From: Xanthomonas vesicatoria ATCC 35937
GTDB taxonomy: Bacteria > Pseudomonadota > Gammaproteobacteria > Xanthomonadales > Xanthomonadaceae
Length of the DNA: 64,000 bases
Reading direction: 5' to 3'
NCBI RefSeq assembly: GCF_001908725.1
Contig: NZ_CP018725.1
Location: forward strand, 992,001 to 1,056,000
Shown here piece by piece: positions 63,461-64,000 of the stretch; positions within the stretch are counted from its first letter, which is position 1, and each line of letters starts with the position of its first letter. Position numbers and translations under genes: made by a program. The notes beneath the pieces are model-generated. The model had not been told where the DNA came from, did no database searches, and saw only the letters and a program-made list of their open reading frames with translations.

Positions 63461-64000
63461 TCAATGCATCAAAACGATCTCTTCCGACGACGTCGGATGG
63501 ATCGCTACCGTCTCGTCGAAGTCGCGCTTGGTGGCGCCCATCTTCACTGCCACGGCAAAGCCTTGCAGCATTTCGTCCGCACTTTCGCCAAGCAAATGCA
63601 AGCCGACCACGCGCTCTTCGTCACCCACGCAGACCAGCTTGAACAGGCTACGTTGTGGTGCGTCGGCCAGGGCATGCAGCATTGGCCGGAAGTTACTGCG
63701 ATACACACGTACCGCGCCGTCGTAGCGCGCGCGCGCCTGTTCTTCGGTGAGCCCGACATGGCCCAGCGGCGGGTGCGAGAACACCACGCTCGGCACACCT
63801 TCGTAGTCCATGCGTGCCTCCGGTTGATTGCCGAACAGCCGGTCCATCAACTTGCGTCCGGCCACGATTGCCACCGGTGTCAGTCCGACCTTGCCGCCGA
63901 CATCGCCGATCGCATGGATATTGGGCACCGTGGTGGTCTGACCGTCGTCCACCACCACCTCGCCCTTTTCGCCCAGCGCTACCCCCACAGAGTCCAGCCC
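63461..64000 (-). CDS. gor: Glutathione-disulfide reductase (3' part only)
   Basis: The C-terminal 179 residues are in the window; the gene continues past the right edge. The visible part has the second FAD signature (VPNIHAIGDVGGKVGLTPVA) and the dimerisation domain ending in HPTSSEE, which carries the catalytic His-Glu pair. MDYEGVPSVVFSHPPLGHVGLTEEQA fits glutathione reductase better than other members of the family. The first visible residues read GLDSVGVALGE. The redox-active CxxxxC lies outside the window, so the assignment rests on the C-terminal half. Confidence 0.88.
   Translation of the reverse strand, partial: GLDSVGVALGEKGEVVVDDGQTTTVPNIHAIGDVGGKVGLTPVAIVAGRKLMDRLFGNQPEARMDYEGVPSVVFSHPPLGHVGLTEEQARARYDGAVRVYRSNFRPMLHALADAPQRSLFKLVCVGDEERVVGLHLLGESADEMLQGFAVAVKMGATKRDFDETVAIHPTSSEEIVLMH

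Overview
The window looks like chromosomal DNA of a Xanthomonas species (Gammaproteobacteria, Lysobacteraceae). The reasons are the GC-rich third-codon usage, the order tpiA-secG-tRNA-Leu-nuoABCDE, a clustered trpF/trpB/trpA/accD region with fimV and truA, tandem TonB-dependent receptors and several M13 metallopeptidases. The genus is an inference from gene content. No insertion sequence, prophage or CRISPR array was seen.

Layout. 1-4526 (minus strand): tpiA, secG, tRNA-Leu(GAG) and the start of the complex I operon nuoA-E. 4639-6934 (plus): a short-chain dehydrogenase and an AT-richer polytopic membrane protein that looks acquired. 6986-11332 (minus): four genes overlapping end to end, encoding an exported cupredoxin-like protein, a membrane GGDEF-EAL protein, a DUF3034-like envelope protein and an exported lipoprotein-type truncated globin. 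11575-19990: a 2-oxoglutarate/Fe(II) oxygenase, glmM with a 29-codon coupled ORF, accD, trpA, a small secreted protein gene wedged between trpB and trpA, a divergent LysR regulator, and trpF. 19987-28439 (minus): truA, a VOC protein, fimV, asd, a 2-hydroxyacid dehydrogenase, aroC, a membrane protein and prmB. 28520-37670: SCO protein, psd, a lipoprotein, a MltD-like transglycosylase, a HerA-like ATPase, nudK and a membrane protein. 37911-40766: a rhomboid/greB divergent pair interrupted by an exact 772-bp tandem duplication that leaves broken copies of both genes. 41043-46221: rimO, a dienelactone hydrolase/HIT pair, two short LiaF-like membrane proteins, dcd and an Mrp/ApbC ATPase. 46539-52982: two TonB-dependent receptors. 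53092-64000: a carotenoid-dehydrogenase-like oxidoreductase, three tandem M13 (PepO-like) peptidases of which the third has lost a zinc-binding histidine, a 9-bp VNTR, a second rhomboid, an alkyltransferase-like DNA-repair protein and the 3' part of glutathione reductase.

Many neighbours overlap by 1-14 bases, often as ATGA or GTGA, which implies translational coupling. Housekeeping themes are respiration (complex I, SCO), tryptophan/chorismate/aspartate-family biosynthesis, fatty-acid and phospholipid synthesis, and envelope biogenesis. The parts most worth following up are the cupredoxin/c-di-GMP/DUF3034/globin operon, the trpB-x-trpA gene, the degenerate M13 paralogue and the tandem duplication. 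Start codons were re-chosen where the longest open frame ran past the family's usual N-terminus.
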